Assembly (NCBI GenBank): GCA_937120475.1
Contig: CAKZJV010000007.1
Coordinates: 1,132,068-1,196,067 of the forward strand
Length of the DNA stretch: 64,000 bases
Direction of reading: 5' to 3'
DNA from: an uncultured Cryomorphaceae bacterium
Lineage (GTDB): Bacteria > Bacteroidota > Bacteroidia > Flavobacteriales > Schleiferiaceae
Under the pieces are notes generated by a model. The model saw nothing but the letters and a program-made list of their open reading frames with translations, did no database searches and was not told the origin of the DNA. This document shows, piece by piece, positions 33,595 through 41,736 of the stretch (the first letter of the stretch is position 1; the number at the start of each line of letters is the position of its first letter). Both the position numbers and the translations under genes were made by a program.

Positions 33595-36315
33595 TTACCT
33601 GATTAAGGTGATGTGCCCTGTTCTTACTTTACCATCCGTAGAAAGTATATAGTAATATACGCCTACGGAGCACTTTTCGCCATTGTAGTAACCATCCCAA
33701 AATTCCTCATAAGGATTCTCCGTGCGGAATAGCCGGGTGCCCCAGCGGTTGTAAATTTCAAATACATCCTGGTCACAACTTTCACCCGATATGGCGAAAA
33801 AGTCATTTATGTTGTCATTATTTGGGGTAAATACGTTGGGGATAAATATTTCCCTGGCAATTTTATCAAGATAAAGGGTGGTACTATCTTTAAAGGTAAT
33901 TCCGCAAAGGCTATCAAGAACTGTAAGATATACCGTGTAACTACCTTCACTCGAATATAGGTTGGTTGGTGCATCGGAAGCACTGGTTTTTCCATCACCA
34001 AAATTCCAGCGATAGATATAACGCTCTTGTTTATTTTCAACCGAAAAGCCGATCTCACTGTAGTTACATCGGGCCTCCTGGGCGATAATCTTAGGTTCAT
34101 CCGCAGGTTCCTGAACGCTTATAGTTTTTGATACCGAATCGGTTAGGTTACACCTGGCGTTGGTCACCAATAATTTTACTTGGTAAGAACCTCCGGTAGC
34201 GAAAGTGTAATTTACCGCTTGGCCGGAAAGCTTATTTCCATCACCCATATCCCAGGTGTAGCTGGAAGCCCCGGTATCAGAAGCCACTAAATCCACCTCC
34301 AGTCCACACGGTGATACTTCCGCATCAAAAGTTGCTGTAAAGCCCGATGAGAGAACCTCAATATTCACAGTATCTGCACTACCACATTTGGCCGATCCTG
34401 CATTTAGGTAATAGGTTGTACTGCTGAACGGTGCCACTTTTATGATTGGCTGGTTGGAATTTATCCCTCCCCCACTCCAACGTATGTTCATAGTGGCTGA
34501 ACTACTAAGAGTAATAGAATCTCCGGGGCATATTATCGTATCGCTTGCGATGATTATAGGGGTGGCAAAAGTATCCACTTGCACGGTAAACGAAACCGTA
34601 TCACCACAAGCGGCTACAGCCGCATAGGTAGTTGTAAAGGTGGGGTTTACTGAAATAGTAGAAGTGTCAGCCACCATGCCCTGGAACCATTGCACATTAC
34701 TAGCTCCATTTATGGAAAGCGTTGCCGAATCTCCCAGACAGATGAGCGTATCACTGGCGGTGATTTGCGAACTTTCCACATTAATAGTAACAGAGTCTCT
34801 TCCGGAGCAATTACCTGAAATTGTGTTCAGGTAATAACGAGTAGTGCTTGTAGGTAAAACTTTAACCGTAGGTTGGTTTGAATTAATTCCACCACCACTC
34901 CACCTTATATCAGACTGACGGTTACTACTCAGTAATACTGAATCGCCCGGGCACACTATGGTATCGGAAGCAGTGATTTCAAGATTAATTACAGAATCTA
35001 TTTTTACGGTAAGAGACAAAGTATCACCGCAGTTGGTGGTGGCTTTATAGGTAGTTGTGGCCATGGGGTTTACCAATATGGTGTTAGTGGTAGCGCCAGA
35101 GCCCTGAATCCATTGTACATCATTAGCACCTTGAATGATTAAGGTGGCCGTGTCTCCCTGACAAATGAGGGTGTCGCCTGAGATTTCGATCCGTTCACGT
35201 AATGCGAGTATATTTGGCAAGCCCCATCTGCTCTTACCCAATCCTAAGCCTAAACCGTTATCCACATAATTGCAAGCCGAACCCAACAAGTTTGGAGAAT
35301 TAATAACTCCTAAATATGCGATGCCTGCATCGCTAAGAGTATTTCTTGCTACATAAATCTTACCATCAGGACCTCTTTGCATCCCACCTATGGCAGAAGA
35401 ACTTGTAGCAACAAGTTGAACCGAAGAAGCAATTGCCGAACCGTTAAGTGTTAAATCAAACTGATAAATCTTATTTGAAGTATGGGTATTTGTGTAAAGC
35501 TTAGTTCCATCTCCAGAAAATTCAACACCGACCGAAGTTGGATAATTTCCTACAATTGTGACTGGGTTGGAGACAATTCCTGTGGCCATATCAAAATCAA
35601 ACAGCTCAAAAGTATTCCTATCCCTTATTGCCAAAGCCAACTTATCCCCTTTTGGAGAAATCTTCATGTGACCAATAGTATTTTTTATGCCATTACTACC
35701 ACCTGTATGCGTCACCCCTATTGAGCTCGTAATAGGATTAATGAGACCCGTTGGCGTTAGCAGATCAGCATAAAATTTATTAGACTGCCACTCGTGGGTC
35801 AAAATCCAAACATTACCATCACATCTAATAGCCCCAGTTAGCTTTTCAGTTAAATTATTCCTTACAAAAATGTTCTTTTGAGTGATATCTCCATTACCAT
35901 TTTGCAGATTCATATCAACAACAGAATAGCGCAGACCATTACTCCCTGCTAACTGAGCGATGGTAAAAACGTAGAATTTATTGGTATCTCCTGGATCTTG
36001 AACAATAAGTACCCCTTGCGAGCTTGACTCATGACCGAGAAGGCCAAATCCATTGGGCATTTGAGCATGATTTCTATTCCAAACCTTTATTCCATCACTA
36101 TAAAATAAAAGGTTACCATTTTTATCACTCATACCTGAACCACCTTCATAGCTAACTAATTGACCACCAGCCAAAGGTGTGGGTGGGGAGGTATTAAAAG
36201 TTATTCCGGCATTATAACCAAAAAACCAATTTTGATCCTGGGAAATTCCGGATAAAGGTAATAGGTATAGAAGCAAGGTGAAAAGTTGCCAGCCAAGCTG
36301 AACCCTGATACTCAT
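33595..36315 (-). CDS. T9SS type B secreted protein with beta-propeller-like, Ig-like and PKD domains
   Basis: A 906-aa cell-surface protein. It has a signal peptide (1-25), a beta-propeller-like region (27-372), four Ig-like modules beginning with (S)DTxxCxGD at about 380, 451, 522 and 592, two PKD domains with WDMGDG (about 688) and WNFGDG (about 770), and the gliding-motility-associated C-terminal domain (CHU_C type, 820-906) with FIPNVFTPNNDNINDFF and VFEIYNRWGTRLF. The modules alternate in two kinds (A-B-A-B), pointing to a tandem duplication of about 142 codons. The tail directs export by the type IX system with type B handling. It lies just downstream of the pseudaminic acid operon, 69 bases from pseI. 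Confidence 0.92.
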   Translation of the reverse strand: MSIRVQLGWQLFTLLLYLLPLSGISQDQNWFFGYNAGITFNTSPPTPLAGGQLVSYEGGSGMSDKNGNLLFYSDGIKVWNRNHAQMPNGFGLLGHESSSQGVLIVQDPGDTNKFYVFTIAQLAGSNGLRYSVVDMNLQNGNGDITQKNIFVRNNLTEKLTGAIRCDGNVWILTHEWQSNKFYADLLTPTGLINPITSSIGVTHTGGSNGIKNTIGHMKISPKGDKLALAIRDRNTFELFDFDMATGIVSNPVTIVGNYPTSVGVEFSGDGTKLYTNTHTSNKIYQFDLTLNGSAIASSVQLVATSSSAIGGMQRGPDGKIYVARNTLSDAGIAYLGVINSPNLLGSACNYVDNGLGLGLGKSRWGLPNILALRERIEISGDTLICQGDTATLIIQGANDVQWIQGSGATTNTILVNPMATTTYKATTNCGDTLSLTVKIDSVINLEITASDTIVCPGDSVLLSSNRQSDIRWSGGGINSNQPTVKVLPTSTTRYYLNTISGNCSGRDSVTINVESSQITASDTLICLGDSATLSINGASNVQWFQGMVADTSTISVNPTFTTTYAAVAACGDTVSFTVQVDTFATPIIIASDTIICPGDSITLSSSATMNIRWSGGGINSNQPIIKVAPFSSTTYYLNAGSAKCGSADTVNIEVLSSGFTATFDAEVSPCGLEVDLVASDTGASSYTWDMGDGNKLSGQAVNYTFATGGSYQVKLLVTNARCNLTDSVSKTISVQEPADEPKIIAQEARCNYSEIGFSVENKQERYIYRWNFGDGKTSASDAPTNLYSSEGSYTVYLTVLDSLCGITFKDSTTLYLDKIAREIFIPNVFTPNNDNINDFFAISGESCDQDVFEIYNRWGTRLFRTENPYEEFWDGYYNGEKCSVGVYYYILSTDGKVRTGHITLIR
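34351..35190 (-). repeat. Tandem duplicated A-B module pair inside the T9SS gene
   Basis: Residues 376-515 and 518-655 repeat the same two-module unit. The B copies share RWSGGGINSNQP and the A copies share NVQW/DVQW followed by a CGDT segment. The unit is about 142 codons (426 bases), so this stretch is a candidate for recombination-driven copy-number change. Confidence 0.7.
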
Positions 36316-36332
36316 GATATTAGGTTAAAAAA

Positions 36333-36340
36333 CAAAAATA
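36333..36340 (-). promoter_or_regulatory. Bacteroidota -7 box for the 906-aa T9SS gene
   Basis: The minus strand reads TATTTTTG, an exact TAnnTTTG, 17 bases upstream of the ATG at 36315. No clear -33 element was found. Confidence 0.4.
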
Positions 36341-36383
36341 ACAAACCTAAAAGAAAAGAAAGTGACCGGCAAGTTGTATTTTG

Positions 36384-37421
36384 TTATGACTTGATTAAAT
36401 CAAAACTCAAAGGTGTTCCCTTTTCAATATGTTTAGCTGCCACCCGGGAAAGCACTTCCTTATAATATTTGGGATGTAAGCCGTACCCGGGTCTTATAGA
36501 TCGAACGTTTTTAGCGGTAAAGACATCTCCTTCCTGGATATCCTCTACTGCGAAAAGTGAGCGAGCAAATTGCCGGTTCTTTTGCACTTTTTCATCCAAT
36601 TCATACGTTGCTTCACCCAAAGCGCTTTCCGCTGCCCTTACTGAATCCACCATATTCCTGAATTCCTCCGGGTCCAGTGAGAACTCCACATCCGGGCCAC
36701 CTATTGCCTTATCCAAAATGAAATGTTTTTCAATTACTTTGGCACCAACGGCTACGGAAATTGTGGGCACCAGGGTGCCTTTGGTATGATCAGATAGCCC
36801 AGCCTCCACTTTGAATCTGGTTTTTAAATCTGGGATAGTGTTTAAGTTGGCTAACTCTACAGGTGCCGGGTAAGAAGAGGTACATTTCAGCAGAACAATC
36901 TCATTATTACCCGCTTCTCTGCAGGTCTCTACCGCCAATTTAATATCCTCTTCAGTGGCAATTCCAGTACTTATAATTATGGGTTTGCCTTTATTGGCCA
37001 CGTATTCGATTAGTGGGATATCCTGTATTTCGAATGATGCAATTTTATAGGCCGGCACGTTAAAATTCTCCAAAAAATCTACTGCGGTTTTGTCAAATGG
37101 TGAAGAGAAACAAATCAAACCTTCCTCCTTGGCCGCTTCAAAAAGAGCTTGGTGCCAACTCCAAGGAGTATGGGCCTCTTCATAAAGACTGTAGAGGTTT
37201 CTACCATCCCATAGACTGCCATTGTTTATGAGAAAGTAGTCCTTATCACTATCCAAGGTAATCGTATCAGGGGTAAAGGTTTGAAGCTTTACAGCATCAG
37301 CACCGGCTTTTTTGGCCGCTTTAATCGTAGCAAGGGCAGTCTCCAGCTTGCCGCCATGATTGGCCGAGAGCTCAGCTATAATCAAACATTTTTTATTCAA
37401 ATCAAAACCACCTATTTCCAT
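36384..37421 (-). CDS. pseI: Pseudaminic acid synthase (PseI, NeuB family)
   Basis: A 345-aa enzyme condensing 2,4-diacetamido-2,4,6-trideoxy-L-altrose with phosphoenolpyruvate to give pseudaminate. The NeuB TIM barrel covers about 1-280: CLIIAELSANHGGKLETALA, AGADAVKLQTFTPDTITLDS, PAYKIASFEIQDIPLIEYVA, and GLSDHTKGTLVPTISVAVGAKVIEKHF. The C-terminal SAF antifreeze-like domain runs from about 285 to 345 (ENVRSIRPGYGLHPKYY). SIRPG is typical. It is the last gene of the pse operon and its start overlaps pseH by 10 bases. PseI rather than sialate synthase is inferred from the complete pse set around it. Confidence 0.93.
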   Translation of the reverse strand: MEIGGFDLNKKCLIIAELSANHGGKLETALATIKAAKKAGADAVKLQTFTPDTITLDSDKDYFLINNGSLWDGRNLYSLYEEAHTPWSWHQALFEAAKEEGLICFSSPFDKTAVDFLENFNVPAYKIASFEIQDIPLIEYVANKGKPIIISTGIATEEDIKLAVETCREAGNNEIVLLKCTSSYPAPVELANLNTIPDLKTRFKVEAGLSDHTKGTLVPTISVAVGAKVIEKHFILDKAIGGPDVEFSLDPEEFRNMVDSVRAAESALGEATYELDEKVQKNRQFARSLFAVEDIQEGDVFTAKNVRSIRPGYGLHPKYYKEVLSRVAAKHIEKGTPLSFDLIKS

Positions 37422-37861
37422 ACGTACAATTTACTGGGGTGCCCTCTGTAATTCAATTCTTCTTTAAACACGAATCCTGCTTTCTCAAAAGCCTTTATGG
37501 ATGCAATATTATCTTTTTTTATGAAGGCATGCACGGGTACCTTCCAAAGCTTGGAGTACTCCTTTAAGCCCTCCTTCAGTATTTTAGCTCCGTAGCCCTT
37601 CCCTCGTTGCGAGGGAGCAACGGTTATACCAATTATGGCGTGATTATCAAACCTTTCAAACCGTAACTGTCCTATACTTTCGTTGTTTTCTTCACCAATT
37701 AAAAAGAGGGTATCCGGATCATTGATTTTATCGAAAAGCCAATTCTTGTGCTCATCCAAAGAAATCTTCTCACTGTTATAGGAATTTTGCCTTACTGAAG
37801 GATCATTGGCCCAGCTGTACGTCAGTTGCAAGTCTTCCTTAATAACCCTTCTAAACTTCAT
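37412..37861 (-). CDS. pseH: UDP-4-amino-4,6-dideoxy-AltNAc N-acetyltransferase (PseH, GNAT fold)
   Basis: A 149-aa GNAT acetyltransferase from ATG 37861; a longer frame from 37915 reaches into pseG and lacks homology. The fold signatures are RRVIKEDLQLTYSWANDPSV at the N-terminus (typical of PseH), GQLRFER, ITVAPSQRGKGYGAKIL (acetyl-CoA pyrophosphate loop, Q/RxxGxG/A) and the C-terminal SIKAFEKAGFVFKEEL. It N-acetylates the C4 amino group formed by PseC. It overlaps pseG by 11 bases and pseI by 10, so translation is coupled. Confidence 0.9.
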   Translation of the reverse strand: MKFRRVIKEDLQLTYSWANDPSVRQNSYNSEKISLDEHKNWLFDKINDPDTLFLIGEENNESIGQLRFERFDNHAIIGITVAPSQRGKGYGAKILKEGLKEYSKLWKVPVHAFIKKDNIASIKAFEKAGFVFKEELNYRGHPSKLYVWK

Positions 37862-38837
37862 AACTCTCAATGATCTCTTTAAATATAGATGAGTAACGTT
37901 CAGGAGACTTTCCATCTACAACACCATTCGCAGAAAACTGATTCAGATCAATATCTCCGCTTAAAATCTTTTGAACCTTATTCTTCAACAGGTGCATGTC
38001 AAAACCTTCTACTCCAATAATAGCTTTTTTGCTGAGCCACCCTTTATAAGTATTGATTTGATTATCTACATAATAACCGGATATCGCAGGAGTTCCAACA
38101 CCAATACATTCGTATAGAATTCCGCTGGAAGGAACTACAGCGAAGTCTGCTTCAATAAGAGCCGTAGCCATTTTCTCTTCATTTAAGGCCTTGCTAACTT
38201 GAAGCCTGGCATCGTTTAGTAAAAGTCCTAATGAATTATAAAATGAATAGGCAAGACCAATAATCAGGTGAACTTTTTTCAGCTTTTGAAATGATAAAAG
38301 TAACTCAACCACTTTATGACTCAAGTTATCAGGGTCTGCCCCGCCAAAACATACCACCACACTGGATGGCGTATTCGTGTTTTTTGTTTTTTCGGATCGA
38401 AGAAACGCAGGCCTTAGCAAAGCATACTTTGGGCCTAGTAAAAACTTACAGTCACCAATGGTTTTATAATCATCTTCGCTAATTCCAGGTGCTGGGTTTA
38501 TAATGAAGTCAGCACAATAAGTTTGGTCGTGCTTATCATCAATTACAAAGAGTTTATGGCATTTCTCTTTAACGGCTTTTTGAAAATCAGTATCATAACC
38601 ATATCCATCCATCAAAACTATATCGTCATTTGAAAGGTGATTCAAAAAACCTGCTAAAGAATCAATTCTATGAAAGTCTATTCCATGCTGAAGAAGGATA
38701 TCCTTGATTAAGCTTTTATCACGACCATAAAATATTGGGGTAATACCCTTCTTGATCATTTGAACCAGTGCCAGACTACGTACAAAATGACCCAGGCCAA
38801 TGGACGGGCCTGCCTCCGCTAATACCCTTAAATTCAT
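37851..38837 (-). CDS. pseG: UDP-2,4-diacetamido-2,4,6-trideoxy-beta-L-altropyranose hydrolase (PseG)
   Basis: A 328-aa GT-B-fold hydrolase that releases UDP, giving the free sugar for PseI. The N-terminus LRVLAEAGPSIGLGHFVRSLALV contains the family's GxGHxxR motif at about 13-20 (His17, Arg20). Later SSVVVCFGGADPDN (about 158-171) and SSGILYECIGVGTPAI (nucleotide-binding loop, about 238-253) are conserved. It follows pseF after 1 base and overlaps pseH. A+T content is visibly higher here than in the neighbouring core genes. Confidence 0.9.
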   Translation of the reverse strand: MNLRVLAEAGPSIGLGHFVRSLALVQMIKKGITPIFYGRDKSLIKDILLQHGIDFHRIDSLAGFLNHLSNDDIVLMDGYGYDTDFQKAVKEKCHKLFVIDDKHDQTYCADFIINPAPGISEDDYKTIGDCKFLLGPKYALLRPAFLRSEKTKNTNTPSSVVVCFGGADPDNLSHKVVELLLSFQKLKKVHLIIGLAYSFYNSLGLLLNDARLQVSKALNEEKMATALIEADFAVVPSSGILYECIGVGTPAISGYYVDNQINTYKGWLSKKAIIGVEGFDMHLLKNKVQKILSGDIDLNQFSANGVVDGKSPERYSSIFKEIIESYEV

Positions 38838-38838
38838 T

Positions 38839-39531
38839 TTACAGCTTTTGAAGAAGTCCTGCTTTTAGCTCCGCCAGTTTCCAATCTGTGAGGTTATCAA
38901 TATCCTGAACTTCCATTTCACTTAATATGAGAGACCCGGAATTGCTTCCAAAAATTACTCCCGAAGACAAAAATTTCTGAGTATCAAACCAATAAAATTG
39001 CCCTGCGTCATGGTAGGCTTTAGGCAAATCCTGCGAGCGGGTATTCTGGTGTTCAGGCCAGTTCATACTAATCTTTTTGTCCTCTTCAAGTTTTAAAGAG
39101 CGCCAAATGGGGTAACTGAATTCAACCACTGGAAAAACTGAATCAAACTCCCCAATCTGCATTTCGTCCCAACCTTTTTTTAGTGACCTAGTGTTCAGCA
39201 AAGGAGCGGTTGGGTAAATACAACATGTGTATTCAAATTCTCTACCGTACTGCTGGTAAGCTTTTAAAACTTCGATGAGCACTTCAGCCGTTGTCGCCAA
39301 ATCACCTGAACTTTCTGCACTCCTCATAAAAGGAACCTTGGCCCCATACCGTTTGGCTACTTCAGCAATCTCATTATCATCAGTGCTCACCATTACTTCA
39401 TCAAACAAGCCTGAATCAAGGGCTACTTCAATGGAGTAGGCAATAATCGGTTTGCCGAGGAATGGTTTTATATTCTTCCCCGGAATGCGCTTGCTACCGC
39501 CCCTGGCTGGTATGATACATAGGTTTCTCAT
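38839..39531 (-). CDS. pseF: Pseudaminic acid cytidylyltransferase (PseF)
   Basis: A 230-aa CMP-sugar synthetase that activates pseudaminate with CTP to CMP-pseudaminate. The signature IPARGGSKRIPGKNIKPFLG lies at residues 7-26 (GGSKRIPGKN), followed by VMVSTDDNEIAEVAKRYGA (about 47-65) and YPTAPLLN. The PseF C-terminal half (DAGQFYWFDTQKFL) matches the pseudaminate rather than sialate subgroup as far as I can tell. Its ATG overlaps the pseC stop (ATGA at 39528-39531) and pseG follows after 1 base. Confidence 0.93.
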   Translation of the reverse strand: MRNLCIIPARGGSKRIPGKNIKPFLGKPIIAYSIEVALDSGLFDEVMVSTDDNEIAEVAKRYGAKVPFMRSAESSGDLATTAEVLIEVLKAYQQYGREFEYTCCIYPTAPLLNTRSLKKGWDEMQIGEFDSVFPVVEFSYPIWRSLKLEEDKKISMNWPEHQNTRSQDLPKAYHDAGQFYWFDTQKFLSSGVIFGSNSGSLILSEMEVQDIDNLTDWKLAELKAGLLQKL

Positions 39532-40682
39532 TTTTCAGTAAACTCTAAAACCTTATCTATTACAAATTGCTGCTCCTGCTCACTGAGGTTAGGATACATA
39601 GGAATACTCAAACACCTATCGTAGTAAGCTTCCGCCTTTTTGAAGTCACCCTTTTTCCAGCCAAACTGCCGGTAATAGGGCATAGTATGGACCGGAATAT
39701 AATGCACTTGGGCAAAAATTCCGTTTTCACGGAGATGATCATACAAGCCTTTTCTATCCTCAACCTGAATTACATAAAGGTGATAGGCATTGGAAAAACC
39801 ACGTTCCTGTTTCTGAAGGACCATCTTTTTTCCCGTAAAGGCCTTGTCATACCTCTCGGCAATGGCCTTTCGCTTCGCCATATTAGCGTCCGCTCGCTCT
39901 AACTGGCTCATGGCCAGAGCAGCTTGAAAGTCGGTAATACGATAGTTGTAACCTAAATCCTGCATTTCATAGTACCAGCCACCTTCATTCCTTTCCAGTA
40001 AATCGGGATTCTTGGTTATACCGTGGGTTCTGAGCATCAATAATTTTTGGTAGAGCGCTTCATCATTGGTAGTGATCATACCTCCTTCACCAGCGGCAAT
40101 GTGCTTTACCGGGTGAAAAGAGAAAATAGCCAGATCAGCAAACTGCCCATTTCCACAAGACTGTCTGTCTCCATTGCTGTCTGTAAAGTACCCTCCGGGT
40201 GCATGGCAGGCATCTTCAATAATCCAAAGCCCGTATTCATCGGCCAGCTTTCGGAATGCCTCTAAATCTACCGGGTAACCGGTAAAATCTACCGGTATTA
40301 TTCCCTTAAAGGTTCCTTTGGGGTGAGCTTCTAAAAGCTCCCTAACCTTATTGATGTCAATGATAAAAGTTTCCGGATCTATATCGGCAAAAGCCACCTC
40401 TCCACCGCAGTACCGAACACAGTTAGCGGAAGCTGCAAACGTTATTGGAGTGGTAATTACCTTATCTCCGGGCTGTACATTCAAGGCCAAAGCACAAAGG
40501 TGCAATGCCGCTGTTCCATTAGATACGGCAACGGCATATTTGCTGCCGACATACCCGGCAAAAGCTTCCTCAAATTCATTGATTTTAGGACCTTGAGTAA
40601 GAAAGTCCGAGCGTAGTGTTTCAATTACCGCTTGTTCATCAGCTTCTGTAATCTCCTGTCTGCCATAAGGTATTGCCTTCAT
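39528..40682 (-). CDS. pseC: UDP-4-keto-6-deoxy-AltNAc aminotransferase (PseC)
   Basis: A 384-aa PLP-dependent DegT/DnrJ/EryC1 aminotransferase. It uses glutamate to add the C4 amino group to the PseB product. The N-terminus IPYGRQEITEADEQAVIETL is typical of PseC. SNGTAALHLCALAL (about 54-67), IEDACHAPGG (155-164) and the Schiff-base Lys193 in FHPVKHIAAGEGG are intact. It lies 2 bases after pseB and overlaps pseF. Confidence 0.94.
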   Translation of the reverse strand: MKAIPYGRQEITEADEQAVIETLRSDFLTQGPKINEFEEAFAGYVGSKYAVAVSNGTAALHLCALALNVQPGDKVITTPITFAASANCVRYCGGEVAFADIDPETFIIDINKVRELLEAHPKGTFKGIIPVDFTGYPVDLEAFRKLADEYGLWIIEDACHAPGGYFTDSNGDRQSCGNGQFADLAIFSFHPVKHIAAGEGGMITTNDEALYQKLLMLRTHGITKNPDLLERNEGGWYYEMQDLGYNYRITDFQAALAMSQLERADANMAKRKAIAERYDKAFTGKKMVLQKQERGFSNAYHLYVIQVEDRKGLYDHLRENGIFAQVHYIPVHTMPYYRQFGWKKGDFKKAEAYYDRCLSIPMYPNLSEQEQQFVIDKVLEFTEK

Positions 40683-40684
40683 TA

Positions 40685-41701
40685 CTAAACGGTAAAAGTT
40701 GGATCAACAAACTCTTTTATCAAACTGCGCATTTCCTCTACGCTCACCCAGTCGTGGTTGTCACCAGAGTTGTAATGAAAGCCTTGCTCCACCTTTTTGG
40801 CTTTATGATGACTAATAAATTCGTCCAGGTTAAACCTGGGCACCTGGGGGAGTATAGTGTAATACTGTCCACAATCATAGGTGAAAAAGCTATCGGAAGA
40901 GGTAATCATTTCTTCATGAATCTTCTCCCCGGGTCTAATGCCAATTATCGGTTTTTCACATTCAGGGCCAACCGCCTCCGCTACATCGGTGATTCTATAG
41001 GATGGGATTTTAGGAACAAAAATTTCACCACCCCAGGCATGTTCCATAGCGTGAAGTACCATGTCCACTCCTCCTTGTAGTGAAATATTGAAACGGGTCA
41101 TTTGCGGATCGGTTATAGGAAGTACACCTTCTTTTTTCTTATTCAGGAAGAATGGTATAACGGAACCATTGGATCCCATAACATTTCCGTATCGTACCAC
41201 TGAGAACTTGATAGGGTTCCATCCTTTTATATTGTTAGCTGCTACAAAAAGTTTATCCGAAGCCAGTTTAGTGGCACCATAAAGGTTTATAGGCGCAGCC
41301 GCCTTGTCAGTTGATAAAGCCACCACGTTTTCCACATCCGTTTCCAAACAGGCATTAATGACGTTTTCAGCCCCTAAAATGTTGGTCTTTACGCATTCCA
41401 TGGGGTTATACTCCGCAATAGGAACATGCTTCATGGCTGCGGCATGAATCACATATTCTATCCCTTTCATGGCGCGTTTTAAGCGTTCAAAATCGCGCAC
41501 ATCACCAATAAAATAACGTATTTGCGGATACTTTGATGGCGAAAATTCCTGTGCCATCTGAAATTGTTTTTGCTCATCCCTGGAAAAAATAACCAGCCTT
41601 TTAACCTTTGGCCATTTGGAGAGAATATTTTCGGTAAGGGCTTTTCCCAACGAACCCGTACCCCCGGTTATCAAAACAGACTTATCGTTTAAATCTAACA
41701 T
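40685..41701 (-). CDS. pseB: UDP-GlcNAc 4,6-dehydratase, inverting (PseB/FlaA1)
   Basis: A 338-aa first enzyme of pseudaminic acid synthesis: dehydration and C5 epimerisation of UDP-GlcNAc. The NAD(P) motif is ITGGTGSLGKAL (10-21), AAAMKHVP lies at 87-94, and the active-site segment STDKAAAPINLYGATK puts Asp132, Lys133, Tyr141 and Lys145 where the family needs them. The C-terminus has the PseB feature GEKIHEEMI and an HNSGDN-like HYNSGDNHDWV. It heads the pse sugar genes, 35 bases after the flippase gene. Confidence 0.95.
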   Translation of the reverse strand: MLDLNDKSVLITGGTGSLGKALTENILSKWPKVKRLVIFSRDEQKQFQMAQEFSPSKYPQIRYFIGDVRDFERLKRAMKGIEYVIHAAAMKHVPIAEYNPMECVKTNILGAENVINACLETDVENVVALSTDKAAAPINLYGATKLASDKLFVAANNIKGWNPIKFSVVRYGNVMGSNGSVIPFFLNKKKEGVLPITDPQMTRFNISLQGGVDMVLHAMEHAWGGEIFVPKIPSYRITDVAEAVGPECEKPIIGIRPGEKIHEEMITSSDSFFTYDCGQYYTILPQVPRFNLDEFISHHKAKKVEQGFHYNSGDNHDWVSVEEMRSLIKEFVDPTFTV

Positions 41702-41736
41702 TCACGTTTTCTAAAGAAGCAGCCTATCAAGCTCAA

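Noticed and set aside
37862-37915. Longer N-terminus for PseH
   Set aside because: The 18 additional residues overlap pseG and do not match PseH proteins, which begin near MKFRRVIKEDL.
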